Of a stretch of 64,000 nucleotides of DNA, positions 24,085 through 33,273 are shown piece after piece (positions within the stretch are counted from its first letter, which is position 1; each line of letters starts with the position of its first letter). The position numbers were made by a program, and so were the translations under genes. The notes beneath the pieces are model-generated. The model was given only the letters and a program-made list of their open reading frames with translations, was not told where the DNA came from and did no database searches. The DNA is from an uncultured Poribacteria bacterium (lineage in GTDB: Bacteria > Poribacteria > WGA-4E > WGA-3G). The DNA is taken from positions 434,001 to 498,000 of the forward strand of contig OX638316.1 in assembly GCA_951812525.1 (NCBI GenBank), read 5' to 3'.

Positions 24085-24411
24085 TTATAGTGCGTCTAAG
24101 ATTTTTTTCTTAAGTGCGTCTTTAGGCATTGCACCGACAATCTGTCCTGCAACTTTCCCGTCTTTGAACACGAGAAGCGTCGGGATGCTCCGAACACCGT
24201 ATTGCATTGCCGTCTGGCGGTTATCATCAACATTGACTTTCCCGACTTTGAATGCGTCCGAATTCTCGTCGGCGAGCTCCTCCAAGATCGGTGCAATCAT
24301 TTTGCACGGACCGCACCACTCCGCCCAAAAGTCAACAACAATCGGTGTGTCTGATGTAATCACCATTCCTTCAAACGTATCGTCAGTAATTTCAAACGTA
24401 TTCGCAGCCAT
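24085..24411 (-). CDS. trxA: Thioredoxin
   Basis: 108 residues. The active site WCGPC is at 32-36 in VVDFWAEWCGPCKMIAPILEE, with conserved Asp27, cis-proline SIPTLLVF (about 76-83) and the final KDALKKKIL helix. It is a cytoplasmic disulfide reductase. The upstream promoter is on the minus strand at 24512-24541. It diverges from the Mo-enzyme operon. Confidence 0.96.
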   Translation of the reverse strand: MAANTFEITDDTFEGMVITSDTPIVVDFWAEWCGPCKMIAPILEELADENSDAFKVGKVNVDDNRQTAMQYGVRSIPTLLVFKDGKVAGQIVGAMPKDALKKKILDAL

Positions 24412-24511
24412 GGTAGCTCCTTATTGTTTAGCGTCTAATAGGCAGAACTGCCTCTTTTGAGTAATATTTCTCCTTGAGCAATTATCAGTATGAGTGCATC
24501 AAGATATTAAT

Positions 24512-24541
24512 ATGATACCCTATTTTGAGAAAAATTGCCAA
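24512..24541 (-). promoter_or_regulatory. Sigma70-type promoter for trxA
   Basis: On the minus strand TTGGCA (24541-24536), 18 bp, TATCAT (24517-24512), with a leader of about 95 nt before the trxA ATG. Confidence 0.5.
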
Positions 24542-24699
24542 TCAATTTTTCATATTCACAACAGATTAATTCTTATAAAAAAGCGGCTATTTTGGTTTGC
24601 AATCACACCGTGTTTGACACGACAGGCTATTAGATTTTTAATTTTTAGTGATTGGCAACTAAAGACCGAAACCTAATTGTACCTTGCTCGTTTTTTTTA

Positions 24700-24728
24700 T
24701 TGATAAAAAAAGTTGGATTTGGTATACT
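24700..24728 (+). promoter_or_regulatory. Sigma70-type promoter of the PaoABC-like operon
   Basis: TTGATA (24700-24705), 17 bp, TATACT (24723-24728), about 85 nt before the first gene. Nothing beyond an AT-rich stretch and an imperfect CGTGT/ACACG dyad near 24610 was noted between trxA and this promoter. Confidence 0.6.
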
Positions 24729-24819
24729 GAGAAAAATCGAAAGATAACGAATTGTCCAACCGACGCAGTGAATGTAATGTTAAAATGTTAATTTGAACGC
24801 ACAACTGAAGGAGGCACGC

Positions 24820-25455
24820 ATGTCCGATAAAGAAAAAAAACAGGGGACGAATATCTCGCGCCGGAACTTCTTGAAGGGCGTAGGGACTGGTACTGTTGCC
24901 GCGACGGTCGTACCCAGTGTCCTCATCGGCAGCGAGCAAGCCGCCGAAGCCCAAGAGGGTGGCGCTATTTCCAGTGCGACAATTCAACTGAATATCAATG
25001 AGAAATCGTACGAGGTCGAAGTTGAAGCGCGCACAACACTCTTGACAGTTTTACGGGACGGAATGGATACAAGTGGGAACAACGTTGACTTGACCGGCGC
25101 TAAACTCATTTGCGACCGAGGTGAATGTGGCGGTTGTACCGTTATGGTAGACGGACAGACGGTCTATGCTTGCATGATGCTTGCGATGGATGCGCAAGGC
25201 AAGAAGATAACAACCATCGAAGGATTAGCAAACGGAGACGACTTGCACCCGGTTCAGGATGCATTTATCCAACATGATGCCCTGATGTGCGGATTCTGCA
25301 CACCCGGTTTCGTCGTCTCATCCGCAGCACTGTTGAACGAGAACAAAACACCGTCGCTCGATGAAATCAAAGACGGTTTGTCTGGCAATACATGTCGCTG
25401 CGGAACATATCCGTTCATCTTTGATGCTGTCAAAACCGCATCACGGAAGATGTGA
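24820..25455 (+). CDS. Periplasmic aldehyde oxidoreductase, [2Fe-2S] subunit (PaoA-like) with Tat signal
   Basis: 211 residues from ATG at 24820, 5 nt after AAGGAGG. The N-terminus carries a Tat signal (SRRNFLKGVGTGTVAATVVPSVL). Two iron-sulfur domains follow: plant-ferredoxin type CDRGECGGCTVMVDGQTVYAC, then the four-helix domain CGFCTPGFV and CRCGTYPF. This is the small electron-transfer subunit of xanthine-oxidase-family enzymes. A twin-arginine signal on it is characteristic of E. coli PaoA (YagT). The Mo and FAD subunits have no signal and would be exported with it. Confidence 0.9.
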   Translation: MSDKEKKQGTNISRRNFLKGVGTGTVAATVVPSVLIGSEQAAEAQEGGAISSATIQLNINEKSYEVEVEARTTLLTVLRDGMDTSGNNVDLTGAKLICDRGECGGCTVMVDGQTVYACMMLAMDAQGKKITTIEGLANGDDLHPVQDAFIQHDALMCGFCTPGFVVSSAALLNENKTPSLDEIKDGLSGNTCRCGTYPFIFDAVKTASRKM

Positions 25456-25546
25456 GTCCTATTGCTTTACTTGAGAGCGAGCCTCGGCTTGCGAAACGCA
25501 GCAGGCTGCCGTTTTATAGGAGCAGTCGGCTATAGGAGGAACAGAC

Positions 25547-27667
25547 ATGGCATCATGGGGAGAAGCAAGTGAATCTCGTCTTATTGGAAAACGGATAACG
25601 CGTTTATCTGGTAAAGACAAAGTCACTGGAAAAGCGAAATATACTTTTGACATCAATCGACCGGGGATGCTTTATGGACGTATCTTGCGTTCAGACGTTG
25701 CACACGCAACCGTTATGGGCATTGATATGAGTGAGGCAGAAGCACTACCCGGCGTCAAAGCAGTTATACCGCTCATTGAAATCGGAAATAAACTCCGCTA
25801 CCAAGGTCAAGAAATTGCCGCTGTTGCAGCGGAAACGGATGACATCGCCAAAGACGCGATTCGACTCATTCATGTTGACCTAGAGGAGTTACCTCACGTC
25901 GTCACAGAAGCAGACGCGATGGCGGATGGCGCACCGCAAATCCGAGACGATTGGGCGAGCAATCAGAGCGAACCTAATATCAGAGAAGACGGTAACCTTG
26001 AAGCAGGATTTGCCGAAGCCGCTGTTGAGGTAGAAGCTACCTACCATACCGCAGTTCAGACACACGTTTGTTTGGAAACACACGGACACGTCGCCGAATG
26101 GGAAGATGAACAAAACTTGACTGTTTGGGCATCTACACAAGGCGTTTTCGGGGTCCGTAACGATTTCGCCCAACACTTTGAGCTTCCAGCAAACCAAGTC
26201 AGAGTTATTACAGAACACATGGGCGGCGGATTTGGAAGCAAGTTCAGTCCCGGTGTAGAAGGACACGCCGCAGCTGAATTGTCACGTATCAGCGGGAAAG
26301 CCGTGAAGTTAATGCTAACCCGTAAAGCCGAGCACCTCGTCGCTGGCAATCGTCCCTCAATGACGCAGCATGTCCGCGCAGGCGCGACCCGCGACGGACG
26401 ACTCATTGCTTACGATATGAAAGGCCACGGCACGGGTGGTATCTCCAGTGGTGCAGGTTTCCAAGCACCCTACGTCTATCACGTTCCAAATTTGCGCACT
26501 GAAAAAGTGAATGTCGCCACTAATGCAGGGAACCAACGCGCCATGCGTGCCCCAGGACATCCACAAGCCTCATTTGCGATGGACTCTTTGATGGATGAAC
26601 TTGCCGAGAAACTCGGGATGAATCCCTTAGAGTTCCGGCGTATTAATGATGCAAACGAGGTGCGTCAAGCACAATACACCCTCGGTGCCCAAGAGATTGG
26701 ATGGCATCGCCGCAATAGCGTCGCTGGCTCAGGCACAGGTGTGAAGAAACGGGGTATGGGTCTTGGAAGCGGTCTATGGGGTGGCGGCGGCGGACGTGGC
26801 ACGGAAGCACGTGTTACGATCAACTCCGATGGTACTGTCGAAGCCGTCACTGGAACACAGGACATCGGCACTGGTGTACGGACCGTCATTGCAATTATTG
26901 TCGCTGAAGAGCTTGGACTCGCCCCCACTGACATCATGGTAACGGTTGGTGATAGCCAACCGGGACTACCGTCTGGTGGTAGTGGTGGCAGTCAAACAAC
27001 TCCATCCGTTGCGCCGGTCATCAAAACAGCAGCAGCAGCGGCAAAACAGAAGTTGTTTGAACGCATTGCTCCCTTGCTCGATGCCCCTGTTGGCGATCTT
27101 CGCGTCGGTACCGGGACGATTTATGTCGTTTCTGACAGAACCAAGACAATTACGTGGCAACAGGCGGCAGGGCAACTCGGTATGGAAAGCATCAGTGAAG
27201 GTGGACAATGGGATGAAGAGCTCCGCCAAAATGGTGCGGCTGGCACGCAGTTCGCTGAAGTCGAAGTTGATACCGAGACAGGTGCTCTCAAAGTTATCAA
27301 GATTGTCGCCGTTCAAGATTGCGGACTGGCAATTAACCGCCTGACCACGGAGAGCCAGATTAATGGTGGCGTCATCATGGGATTGGGTCAAGCTATACTC
27401 GAAGAGCGGTTCATGGATCCATATACCGGACGGATGCTCAACGCGAATCTTGAGGATTACAAAGTCCCTGGAACTTTTGAGATTCCTGAGATTAAATCCA
27501 TCGTTTTCGATACGCACCGTAAAGTTACAGGTGTCGGTGAACCTCCATGTATCCCAACACCCGGGGCGATCGCTAACGCTGTTTATAACGCAATTGGTGT
27601 GCGAATTCGAGAACTGCCGATAACATCCGATAAGATTCTCACCGCGCTTGTCGAGAAGAAGGCATAA
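25547..27667 (+). CDS. Molybdenum-binding subunit of the PaoABC-like aldehyde oxidoreductase
   Basis: 706 residues. The aldehyde oxidase/xanthine dehydrogenase hammerhead domain (about 22-130; KVTGKAKYTFDINRPGMLYGRILRSDVAHA) precedes the Mo-cofactor domain with GGGFGSKFSPGVEGHAAAELSR (about 225-246), GNQRAMRAPGHPQASFAMDSLMDELAEKLG (about 328-357), TGTQDIGTGVRTVIAIIVAEELGL and the C-terminal catalytic-Glu motif GVGEPPCIPTPGAIANAV. It oxidises aldehydes or N-heterocycles at the Mo centre; the substrate is unknown. A GGAGGAAC ribosome site precedes ATG. Order here is Fe-S, Mo, FAD, whereas E. coli has Fe-S, FAD, Mo. Confidence 0.9.
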   Translation: MASWGEASESRLIGKRITRLSGKDKVTGKAKYTFDINRPGMLYGRILRSDVAHATVMGIDMSEAEALPGVKAVIPLIEIGNKLRYQGQEIAAVAAETDDIAKDAIRLIHVDLEELPHVVTEADAMADGAPQIRDDWASNQSEPNIREDGNLEAGFAEAAVEVEATYHTAVQTHVCLETHGHVAEWEDEQNLTVWASTQGVFGVRNDFAQHFELPANQVRVITEHMGGGFGSKFSPGVEGHAAAELSRISGKAVKLMLTRKAEHLVAGNRPSMTQHVRAGATRDGRLIAYDMKGHGTGGISSGAGFQAPYVYHVPNLRTEKVNVATNAGNQRAMRAPGHPQASFAMDSLMDELAEKLGMNPLEFRRINDANEVRQAQYTLGAQEIGWHRRNSVAGSGTGVKKRGMGLGSGLWGGGGGRGTEARVTINSDGTVEAVTGTQDIGTGVRTVIAIIVAEELGLAPTDIMVTVGDSQPGLPSGGSGGSQTTPSVAPVIKTAAAAAKQKLFERIAPLLDAPVGDLRVGTGTIYVVSDRTKTITWQQAAGQLGMESISEGGQWDEELRQNGAAGTQFAEVEVDTETGALKVIKIVAVQDCGLAINRLTTESQINGGVIMGLGQAILEERFMDPYTGRMLNANLEDYKVPGTFEIPEIKSIVFDTHRKVTGVGEPPCIPTPGAIANAVYNAIGVRIRELPITSDKILTALVEKKA

Positions 27668-27678
27668 GGAGGTAAGCA

Positions 27679-28659
27679 ATGGAAAAATTTAGTTACATTA
27701 ACGCCACCAGTCTCGAGCAGGTCACTTCACTCCTGAGTGAAAGCGCATGGGGAGAAGTCATGCTTATCGCCGGCGGTACAGATCTTCTTGCGGAGCTCAA
27801 AGAGTACATTGAAACTCCGAAGACGCTCGTTAATCTCAAGACATTGCCTGGAATGGACAGTATTACAGCTGATGCATCCGGTCTAAAAATCGGGGCGTTA
27901 GCCACTGTCGCCGACATCGCACGGCATTCGACGATTCAACATCACTATACTGTGTTGGCACAGGCAGCAGCCTCCGTCGCCACACCACAGATACGGAACG
28001 TCGGCACAATCGGTGGGAATCTCTGCCAGAGACCACGATGCTGGTATTACCGCGACGAAACCATCAATTGTCTCAAAAAGGGTGGAGACACCTGCTACGC
28101 AGTCGATGGCTTAAGTAAATACCACGCTATTCTCGGCGGCGATCCAGTCTACATTGTGCATCCTTCAGATCTCGCGCCAGCATTGATAGCGTTAGGTGCC
28201 TCCGTGAAAATCGTCGGACCTGAGGGTGAGAAAACGATGTCCCTTGAGGAATTCTTTACCTTGCCCGCAACTAACCCATTCCGCGAAAACGTGCTTGAAC
28301 CCAACGAAATTGTCGTTGAAGTTACGGTGCCAGCCGCGAAAGCCAACACAAAAAGCTTCTACTTGAAGGCTCGCGAAAAAGGAGCACCCGATTTCGCACT
28401 CTCAAGTGTCGCAGGGGTTTTCGAGATGGATGGGCAAACCTGCAAAACCGCCAGTATTGTACTCGGTGGTGTAGCACCCGCGCCGTGGCGTTCTAAGGAA
28501 GCAGAAGCCGCACTCACGGGCAAGATGATTGACGAATCGGTTAGCACGCAAGCCGGTGCCGATGCTGTCAAGGATGCACAACCCTTGAACGACAACGCCT
28601 ACAAGGTAACCTTAACACAGAACCTCATCAGTCGCGCGGCGATGATGGCTGCAAGCTAA
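27679..28659 (+). CDS. FAD-binding subunit (PaoB-like) with four-Cys insertion
   Basis: 326 residues. The FAD-binding N-domain has MLIAGGTDLLAELKEY (28-43) and ATPQIRNVGTIGGNLC (101-116), and the C-terminal CO-dehydrogenase flavoprotein domain spans about 215-322. A segment after GGNLC has Cys116, Cys121, Cys131 and Cys139 (RPRCWYYRDETINCL...GGDTCYAV). This closely resembles the loop that binds a [4Fe-4S] cluster in E. coli PaoB, so an extra cluster is likely. It lies 11 bp after the Mo subunit, ribosome site AAGGAGG. Confidence 0.9.
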   Translation: MEKFSYINATSLEQVTSLLSESAWGEVMLIAGGTDLLAELKEYIETPKTLVNLKTLPGMDSITADASGLKIGALATVADIARHSTIQHHYTVLAQAAASVATPQIRNVGTIGGNLCQRPRCWYYRDETINCLKKGGDTCYAVDGLSKYHAILGGDPVYIVHPSDLAPALIALGASVKIVGPEGEKTMSLEEFFTLPATNPFRENVLEPNEIVVEVTVPAAKANTKSFYLKAREKGAPDFALSSVAGVFEMDGQTCKTASIVLGGVAPAPWRSKEAEAALTGKMIDESVSTQAGADAVKDAQPLNDNAYKVTLTQNLISRAAMMAAS

Positions 28660-28671
28660 AGGAGCATCGAT

Positions 28672-28911
28672 ATGTCACAAGGAAAAGCACTTCCAATCTT
28701 TGATCGCCCGATATGCCAATACCTTCGGACAAAGGCGATTTATATTCCGGGAGGCAACTTGCAGAACCTCGTTGAAAACAACCCCGGTTCACACTATTGG
28801 TGCAATTGCACGATGCAAGTCGTCGGACCCGATGACCAATTCGTGTCTCCGGACGCTTGTAAACAGGCACGGGACTGTTTCAAACCTGTTGGTGGAAAAC
28901 CGGTCGTCTAA
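28672..28911 (+). CDS. Small Cys-containing protein at the end of the Mo-enzyme operon
   Basis: 79 residues with five Cys (15, 44, 46, 63, 69) including a WCNCTM motif, no signal peptide or membrane segment. AAAGGAG lies before the ATG and it starts 12 bp after the FAD subunit, before the operon terminator at 28951. No family is recognised. Position suggests an accessory factor or metal/cofactor-related protein for the oxidoreductase, but it does not resemble the PaoD/XdhC insertase in size or motifs. Confidence 0.65.
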   Translation: MSQGKALPIFDRPICQYLRTKAIYIPGGNLQNLVENNPGSHYWCNCTMQVVGPDDQFVSPDACKQARDCFKPVGGKPVV

Positions 28912-28950
28912 TCCGGCAACCGGAAGAATGCAAGAAAATCGGAAAAGCAA

Positions 28951-28982
28951 AAGGGTAGTCGGTGACCAGACTGACTACCCTT
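28951..28982 (+). terminator. Terminator of the Mo-enzyme operon
   Basis: AAGGGTAGTC (28951-28960), 12-nt loop, GACTACCCTT (28973-28982). It lies 40 bp after the last stop codon; the T-tract is short and displaced. Confidence 0.6.
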
Positions 28983-29013
28983 CTGCACACTGTTTTTGTG
29001 ACTTTAATTACAA

Positions 29014-29472
29014 ATGTTTCTGAAAGCCTTGATGCAATGGATACATGTCGGTTCCGTCGTCCTGATGATAGGCGGTTTCTTTTTCTTTCGCGTCGTTCTT
29101 CTCCCGATCGCCAACCGCTCAGCTGACCCTGGGGCATTAATAACATCAGCATTACGCCGTTTCGGTGGCATTGTCTGGACGGCGTTGCTAACAGTCCTCA
29201 TATCAGGATTGTATAACTTTATAACCTTTTTTCGTGCCGCACGTGCCGGCTCCGCTGTGAACCCTCTTGCCTCAGATTACTCGCTTTATATCTTCGTCTT
29301 AGGTATCAAACTATTTATCGTTTTTCTGATATTCACATTAGCAATTTTCCTAACTTTTCCATACCCCGTGTTTGAAGTATATCAAAAGAGGCCGACACCG
29401 TGGCTTAACCTCACTGTGATTTTTGGGTTAATAGTCATTTTTCTGTCGGCGTATCTACGCCGGTTAGGATAG
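29014..29472 (+). CDS. Four-helix membrane protein (CopD/DUF2269-like)
   Basis: 152 residues, four predicted membrane helices (about 8-28, 50-72, 86-112, 128-148). It starts MFLKALMQWIHVGSVVLMIGGFFFFRVVLLP; an early WIHVG and mid GIK...LIFTLAI pattern resemble CopD-type proteins, which bind haem or copper in some cases. The first His (11) could be a ligand but others are not clear. The family assignment is tentative. Confidence 0.6.
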   Translation: MFLKALMQWIHVGSVVLMIGGFFFFRVVLLPIANRSADPGALITSALRRFGGIVWTALLTVLISGLYNFITFFRAARAGSAVNPLASDYSLYIFVLGIKLFIVFLIFTLAIFLTFPYPVFEVYQKRPTPWLNLTVIFGLIVIFLSAYLRRLG

Positions 29473-29502
29473 AATGCTCTTGCAACACAATTGGAGGAAG
29501 AA

Positions 29503-30321
29503 ATGGCAGTCTTGAGTTCCGCAGATCGCGATTTTTGGGAAGAAAACGGTTACGTTGTTATTCACAACGCAGCGCCTCCAGAACTCATCCAGAATGTTGC
29601 GCAAGCCGTCTGGAATTTTCTTGAGATGGATGCCGAAAATTCAGACAGTTGGTATCCTGATCCCCCGCGCAAAGGTATCATGGTAGAAATCTACCAGCAT
29701 CCGGCACTCTGGGCAACCCGTCAATTTCCGCGTGTGCATCAGGCTTTTGCCGAAATTTGGGGAACCGAGAAATTATGGGTCAGCTTCGACCGCGCCAGCA
29801 TGAGTCCACCCAACATTTCAGGAAAATTTGAGCGCACAAACTTAGGGCTTCATTGGGACGCATCTGTAGAACTTCCGTTTCGTTTTCACGTCCAAGGTGT
29901 GCTTTATCTTACCGATACCGCCGACAACCAAGGCGCGTTCACTTGCGTCCCCGGTTTCCATCGTAAGATTGAGGAATGGATAAAAAGTCTCCCTGCGGAT
30001 GCCGATCCGAGACAACAAGATTTAGAAGCCCTTGGCGCAATTCCTGTCCCCGGTAAAGCAGGAGATCTCGTAATTTGGCACAGTGCCTTACCTCACAGTG
30101 CCGGTATTAACACCGCTGATGCCCCGCGTGTCGCACAATACATCACTATGTCTCCGACAGGTGAAGCGAACCCAGAAGCACGCGAACGCCGCATCAACGC
30201 ATGGAAGGAGCGTATGGCAGGATTTAGCGGTGAACGCCCAGAAAAAGAGCATCAATCGGGTGAAACTGCTTATCTAACTGAACTCGGTAAAAAGCTATTA
30301 GGACTTGAGACGTGGGGATAA
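29503..30321 (+). CDS. Phytanoyl-CoA dioxygenase (PhyH)-family protein 1
   Basis: 272 residues from ATG at 29503 with GGAGGAAG 5 nt upstream; a TTG four codons earlier is less likely. The Fe(II) ligands are visible as His-x-Asp in LGLHWDASVELPFRF (about 118-132) and the distal His in VIWHSALPHSAG (about 187-198), with Arg in APRVAQY for 2-oxoglutarate. These are non-haem iron oxygenases; substrates range from phytanoyl-CoA to small metabolites and cannot be deduced. It overlaps the FkbM gene by 10 bp. Three PhyH genes occur in the window. Confidence 0.88.
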   Translation: MAVLSSADRDFWEENGYVVIHNAAPPELIQNVAQAVWNFLEMDAENSDSWYPDPPRKGIMVEIYQHPALWATRQFPRVHQAFAEIWGTEKLWVSFDRASMSPPNISGKFERTNLGLHWDASVELPFRFHVQGVLYLTDTADNQGAFTCVPGFHRKIEEWIKSLPADADPRQQDLEALGAIPVPGKAGDLVIWHSALPHSAGINTADAPRVAQYITMSPTGEANPEARERRINAWKERMAGFSGERPEKEHQSGETAYLTELGKKLLGLETWG

Positions 30322-31232
30322 ACCCGCAACACAGGACACAAAGAAAGTACACACTTGCAAAGCGGATTACTAATCAACTCGTCCGTGGCTACCTCCGACG
30401 GTGTCCAATCACCGACGGGAAAAGTCTGCTTTTAAACTTGACGAAGGACTGGATTATCCCTGAAGACCCGATTGTTATCTTTGAGACCAAGTATCCATTC
30501 GAGTTGAAAGCCAACTTAGCAAACCCTGAACACCAATACCTCTATTTTTACGGCACGCATGACGAGAGGTATGTCGTCACCAAACTTCTCAAAATCATCA
30601 AACCCGGAGACATCTGTTGGGACATCGGTGCAAACATCGGGTTCTATACGTGTCTTCTCGCCTCACAGGTTGCAAATACGGGAGCAGTCGTAGCGTTTGA
30701 ACCTGCAGCACTCACCTGCGATTATCTCCATGAAAATGTCTCTCTGAATCAGTTCTCGAATGTCACTGTTGTCAACAAAGGGCTCGGTAACAAAGCAGAA
30801 CAGAGATACCTCCATTACTCCGACGCAGGACTTACTGAAGGCACTGCCTCCTTAAAATATGCTGAAGGACGCACAGCGTCAGAAAGCGTAACACTTGATA
30901 CAATTGACAACCTCATTGCAGAATTGCCGATTCCTGATTTCATCAAGATTGATGTGGAGGGGTATCAGTTAGAGGTGTTACGGGGTGGTGAGCACTGTTT
31001 GAAAACGCGCGCGCCACTTTTAATGGCGGAGCTCAAAGATGTCGGCGAGACGAATCGTGGCGACTTCAGTGAGATTGAAGCCTACGCCACGGACTTAGGT
31101 TATAGCCTTTACGAAATTGGCAAATACTCGCTCAAGGAGTGCGCACATATTTTTGACAGCAAAAGACGCAATTTCTTCTTGGCTAATGAGGATTCACCAG
31201 CTTTTTCCAGAATCGCACCGTGGCTCAGGTAA
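30312..31232 (+). CDS. FkbM-family SAM-dependent methyltransferase
   Basis: 306 residues from GTG at 30312, overlapping the PhyH stop. The SAM motif is CWDIGANIGFYTCLL (about 102-116), followed by GAVVAFEPAALTCDYL, then the FkbM-specific DTIDNLI...PDFIKIDVEGYQLEVLRGGEHCL (about 196-238). FkbM enzymes O-methylate sugars, lipids or secondary metabolites. The N-terminal 85 residues lack a known domain. Overlap with the PhyH gene suggests a joint modification pathway. Confidence 0.88.
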   Translation: MGINPQHRTQRKYTLAKRITNQLVRGYLRRCPITDGKSLLLNLTKDWIIPEDPIVIFETKYPFELKANLANPEHQYLYFYGTHDERYVVTKLLKIIKPGDICWDIGANIGFYTCLLASQVANTGAVVAFEPAALTCDYLHENVSLNQFSNVTVVNKGLGNKAEQRYLHYSDAGLTEGTASLKYAEGRTASESVTLDTIDNLIAELPIPDFIKIDVEGYQLEVLRGGEHCLKTRAPLLMAELKDVGETNRGDFSEIEAYATDLGYSLYEIGKYSLKECAHIFDSKRRNFFLANEDSPAFSRIAPWLR

Positions 31233-31241
31233 GTCAAAACG

Positions 31242-31273
31242 GAGCCGCTGCCCTATGGTAGAGGCAGCGGCTC
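31242..31273. terminator. GC-rich hairpin between convergent genes
   Basis: GAGCCGCTGCC (31242-31252), loop of 10 nt, GGCAGCGGCTC (31263-31273): a perfect 11-bp stem. On the minus strand it is followed by CGTTTT, so it could terminate the aldo/keto reductase operon, and it may also stop the FkbM transcript. Confidence 0.65.
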
Positions 31274-31308
31274 TGTGCATCAAATCAACAGTCACACGTT
31301 TCCGCGTT

Positions 31309-32316
31309 TTAATCCAGTCTGAACCGTCCGAGTACTGGATACGCTGGGTCATTATAACCTTTACCGGTGTGTTCGCCAAGTGGTACCATTTCGTTGATAG
31401 CCGCTTCATCATCTGCCGTTAGCGTACAATCCAAACATCCTAAGTTATCTTCAAGCTGCTGCATCGTCCGCGGTCCAACAATAATAGAAGTAATTACTGG
31501 ATTTGCCAACACCCACGCCAACGAAAATTGCGTTAAAGTTTTGCCGTGCGCATCTGCCAACGGTTTGAGTTGCTGTGCTACTTCATAACTCTCTTCGCGA
31601 AGTTCGGTCTGTAAAATCCGTCTATCCTGTCGCGCCGCCCTTGAACCCTTGGGCGGTTTTTTGCCGGTTAGGTACTTACCCGCCAACACGCCTCGTGCCA
31701 ACGGACTATATGGTACAACTCCGACATCATACTTCTGGCAAAATGGGAGCAACTCCACCTCAGGATCCCGATTCACAATGTTATAGAGCGGTTGGACACA
31801 CACGAATTCCTCCAGCCCATATTTCTCGCTTGTCCAGAGTGCTTCGCAGATACGCCACGCCGCAAAATTGGAGCAGGCAATATAGCGTACCTTGCCCTGC
31901 CTGACGCAATCATCTAACGCACGAAGCGATTCCAAAATCCGTGTCGAGGCATCCCAACGGTGCAAGTAGTAGACATCAATGTGATCCGTATCGAGGCGTT
32001 CAAGGCTTGCTTCCACTGCCGACATAATATGAAATCGGTGTGAACCTGCCGAATTCACATCCTCTCCCATTGAACCGTGTACCTTTGTGGCGACAACCCA
32101 CTTCTCTCGATCAGAACGAATCGCTTTCCCAATAATCCGCTCCGATTCACCGTCGTTGTAGACATTCGCAGTGTCTAAAAAATTAATTCCCGCGTCCAGT
32201 GCCTTGTGGATAATCCGAATTGAATCCTTCTCATTTGTCGGTCCACCGAACATCATCGTCCCGAGACAGAGCGGTGAAACCTGCACACCTGCACGTCCAA
32301 GCGTTCTATATTCCAT
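31309..32316 (-). CDS. Aldo/keto reductase
   Basis: 335 residues, TIM-barrel AKR family. The catalytic tetrad is visible: Asp and Tyr in NFLDTANVYNDGESE, Lys in WVVATKVHG, and His in VYYLHRWDAS. Cofactor residues occur in SNFAAW, YSPLARGVLAGKY and IIVGPRTMQQLEDNL near the C-terminus. It reduces carbonyls with NADPH; the substrate is undetermined. The SDR gene is upstream in the same direction, 23 bp away, likely forming an operon. Confidence 0.9.
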   Translation of the reverse strand: MEYRTLGRAGVQVSPLCLGTMMFGGPTNEKDSIRIIHKALDAGINFLDTANVYNDGESERIIGKAIRSDREKWVVATKVHGSMGEDVNSAGSHRFHIMSAVEASLERLDTDHIDVYYLHRWDASTRILESLRALDDCVRQGKVRYIACSNFAAWRICEALWTSEKYGLEEFVCVQPLYNIVNRDPEVELLPFCQKYDVGVVPYSPLARGVLAGKYLTGKKPPKGSRAARQDRRILQTELREESYEVAQQLKPLADAHGKTLTQFSLAWVLANPVITSIIVGPRTMQQLEDNLGCLDCTLTADDEAAINEMVPLGEHTGKGYNDPAYPVLGRFRLD

Positions 32317-32339
32317 ATTCTCTCTCCTCCCAGATTGGT

Positions 32340-33071
32340 TTATGCCATTCGTATTCCACCATTGACATCAAGCGTCGCCCCAGTCACATAACGTCCCTCT
32401 TCCGAGGCGAGGAAGAGGATAGCAGTTGCAACTTCCGAAGCATCAGCAACACGTCCCAACGGAATCCGATCTATCATATCGGGATGGTTCTTTGTCATCT
32501 CCGTTGCGGCGACCCCGGGTGCGATAGAGTTTACTGTAATTCCGTATTCCCCAAGCGCACCGGCCAACGATTTTGTTAGACACATCACACCCGCTTTAGA
32601 GGCAGAATAAGGCGCAGAGGCGACCAGTCCACCAACCTGTCCCGCCAACGAACCGAGGTTGATGATCCGTCCAGACTTTTGTGCCTTCATCGTCTCCATC
32701 ACCGCCTGTGAACAGAGAAAGGGGCCCTTGAGGTTTACAGCCATCATCCGATCCCATTCGGCTTCCGTGCATGCTTCTATACGCGTATAACTAAAAATAC
32801 CAGCGTTGTTGACTAAAATATCGATCCGTCCGAACGTCCCAAGTGTCTCTTGAACCATTTCACGCACCGAATCACCGTCCGCAACATCGGTTTCAATGAC
32901 TCGACATTTCCTACCCAGTGCTGTGATCTCCGCCGCTGCAGCTTCCGCATTCGCTATATTGACTTCAGGAATCACTATATCCGCACCTTCCTTAGCGAAC
33001 GCCAAGCACGTCGCTTTTCCGATACCACCGCCACCGCCTGTGACGATTGCAACCTGCCCTTCTAAACGCAT
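32340..33071 (-). CDS. Short-chain dehydrogenase/reductase (FabG-like)
   Basis: 243 residues, classical SDR. The cofactor glycine motif is TGGGGGIGKATC (about 10-21), NNAG at about 88, catalytic Ser in LGSLAGQ, Tyr and Lys in YSASKAG (about 153-159), and the C-terminal VTGATLDVNGG. The common C-terminal glycine-rich ending is FabG-like, but a second role in sugar or polyol oxidation is equally plausible given the aldo/keto reductase partner. Ribosome site AGGAGAAATG; promoter at 33166. Confidence 0.92.
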   Translation of the reverse strand: MRLEGQVAIVTGGGGGIGKATCLAFAKEGADIVIPEVNIANAEAAAAEITALGRKCRVIETDVADGDSVREMVQETLGTFGRIDILVNNAGIFSYTRIEACTEAEWDRMMAVNLKGPFLCSQAVMETMKAQKSGRIINLGSLAGQVGGLVASAPYSASKAGVMCLTKSLAGALGEYGITVNSIAPGVAATEMTKNHPDMIDRIPLGRVADASEVATAILFLASEEGRYVTGATLDVNGGIRMA

Positions 33072-33165
33072 CTACATTTCTCCTTTGGCTACTTTTATTT
33101 TAGCGATGCGAAGCCAAACATAGGCATCCGCGACGCGCTTTTTTCTTGAAAAAATACAATCAATC

Positions 33166-33194
33166 ATGATAGCATATTTTCATTATCACACGAA
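33166..33194 (-). promoter_or_regulatory. Sigma70-type promoter for the SDR-aldo/keto reductase operon
   Basis: On the minus strand TTCGTG (33194-33189), 17 bp, TATCAT (33171-33166), leader of about 90 nt. Confidence 0.45.
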
Positions 33195-33273
33195 GTTTGG
33201 AAAAAGTCAACACGGTAGATTAACTCGAAAAACGGTGTTCCTCGTCATCATTAGCACCATATACTTATTAATA

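Noticed and set aside
24494-24676. 60-codon open frame upstream of the Mo-enzyme operon
   Set aside because: No ribosome site, AT-driven composition and overlap with the trxA promoter; not supported.
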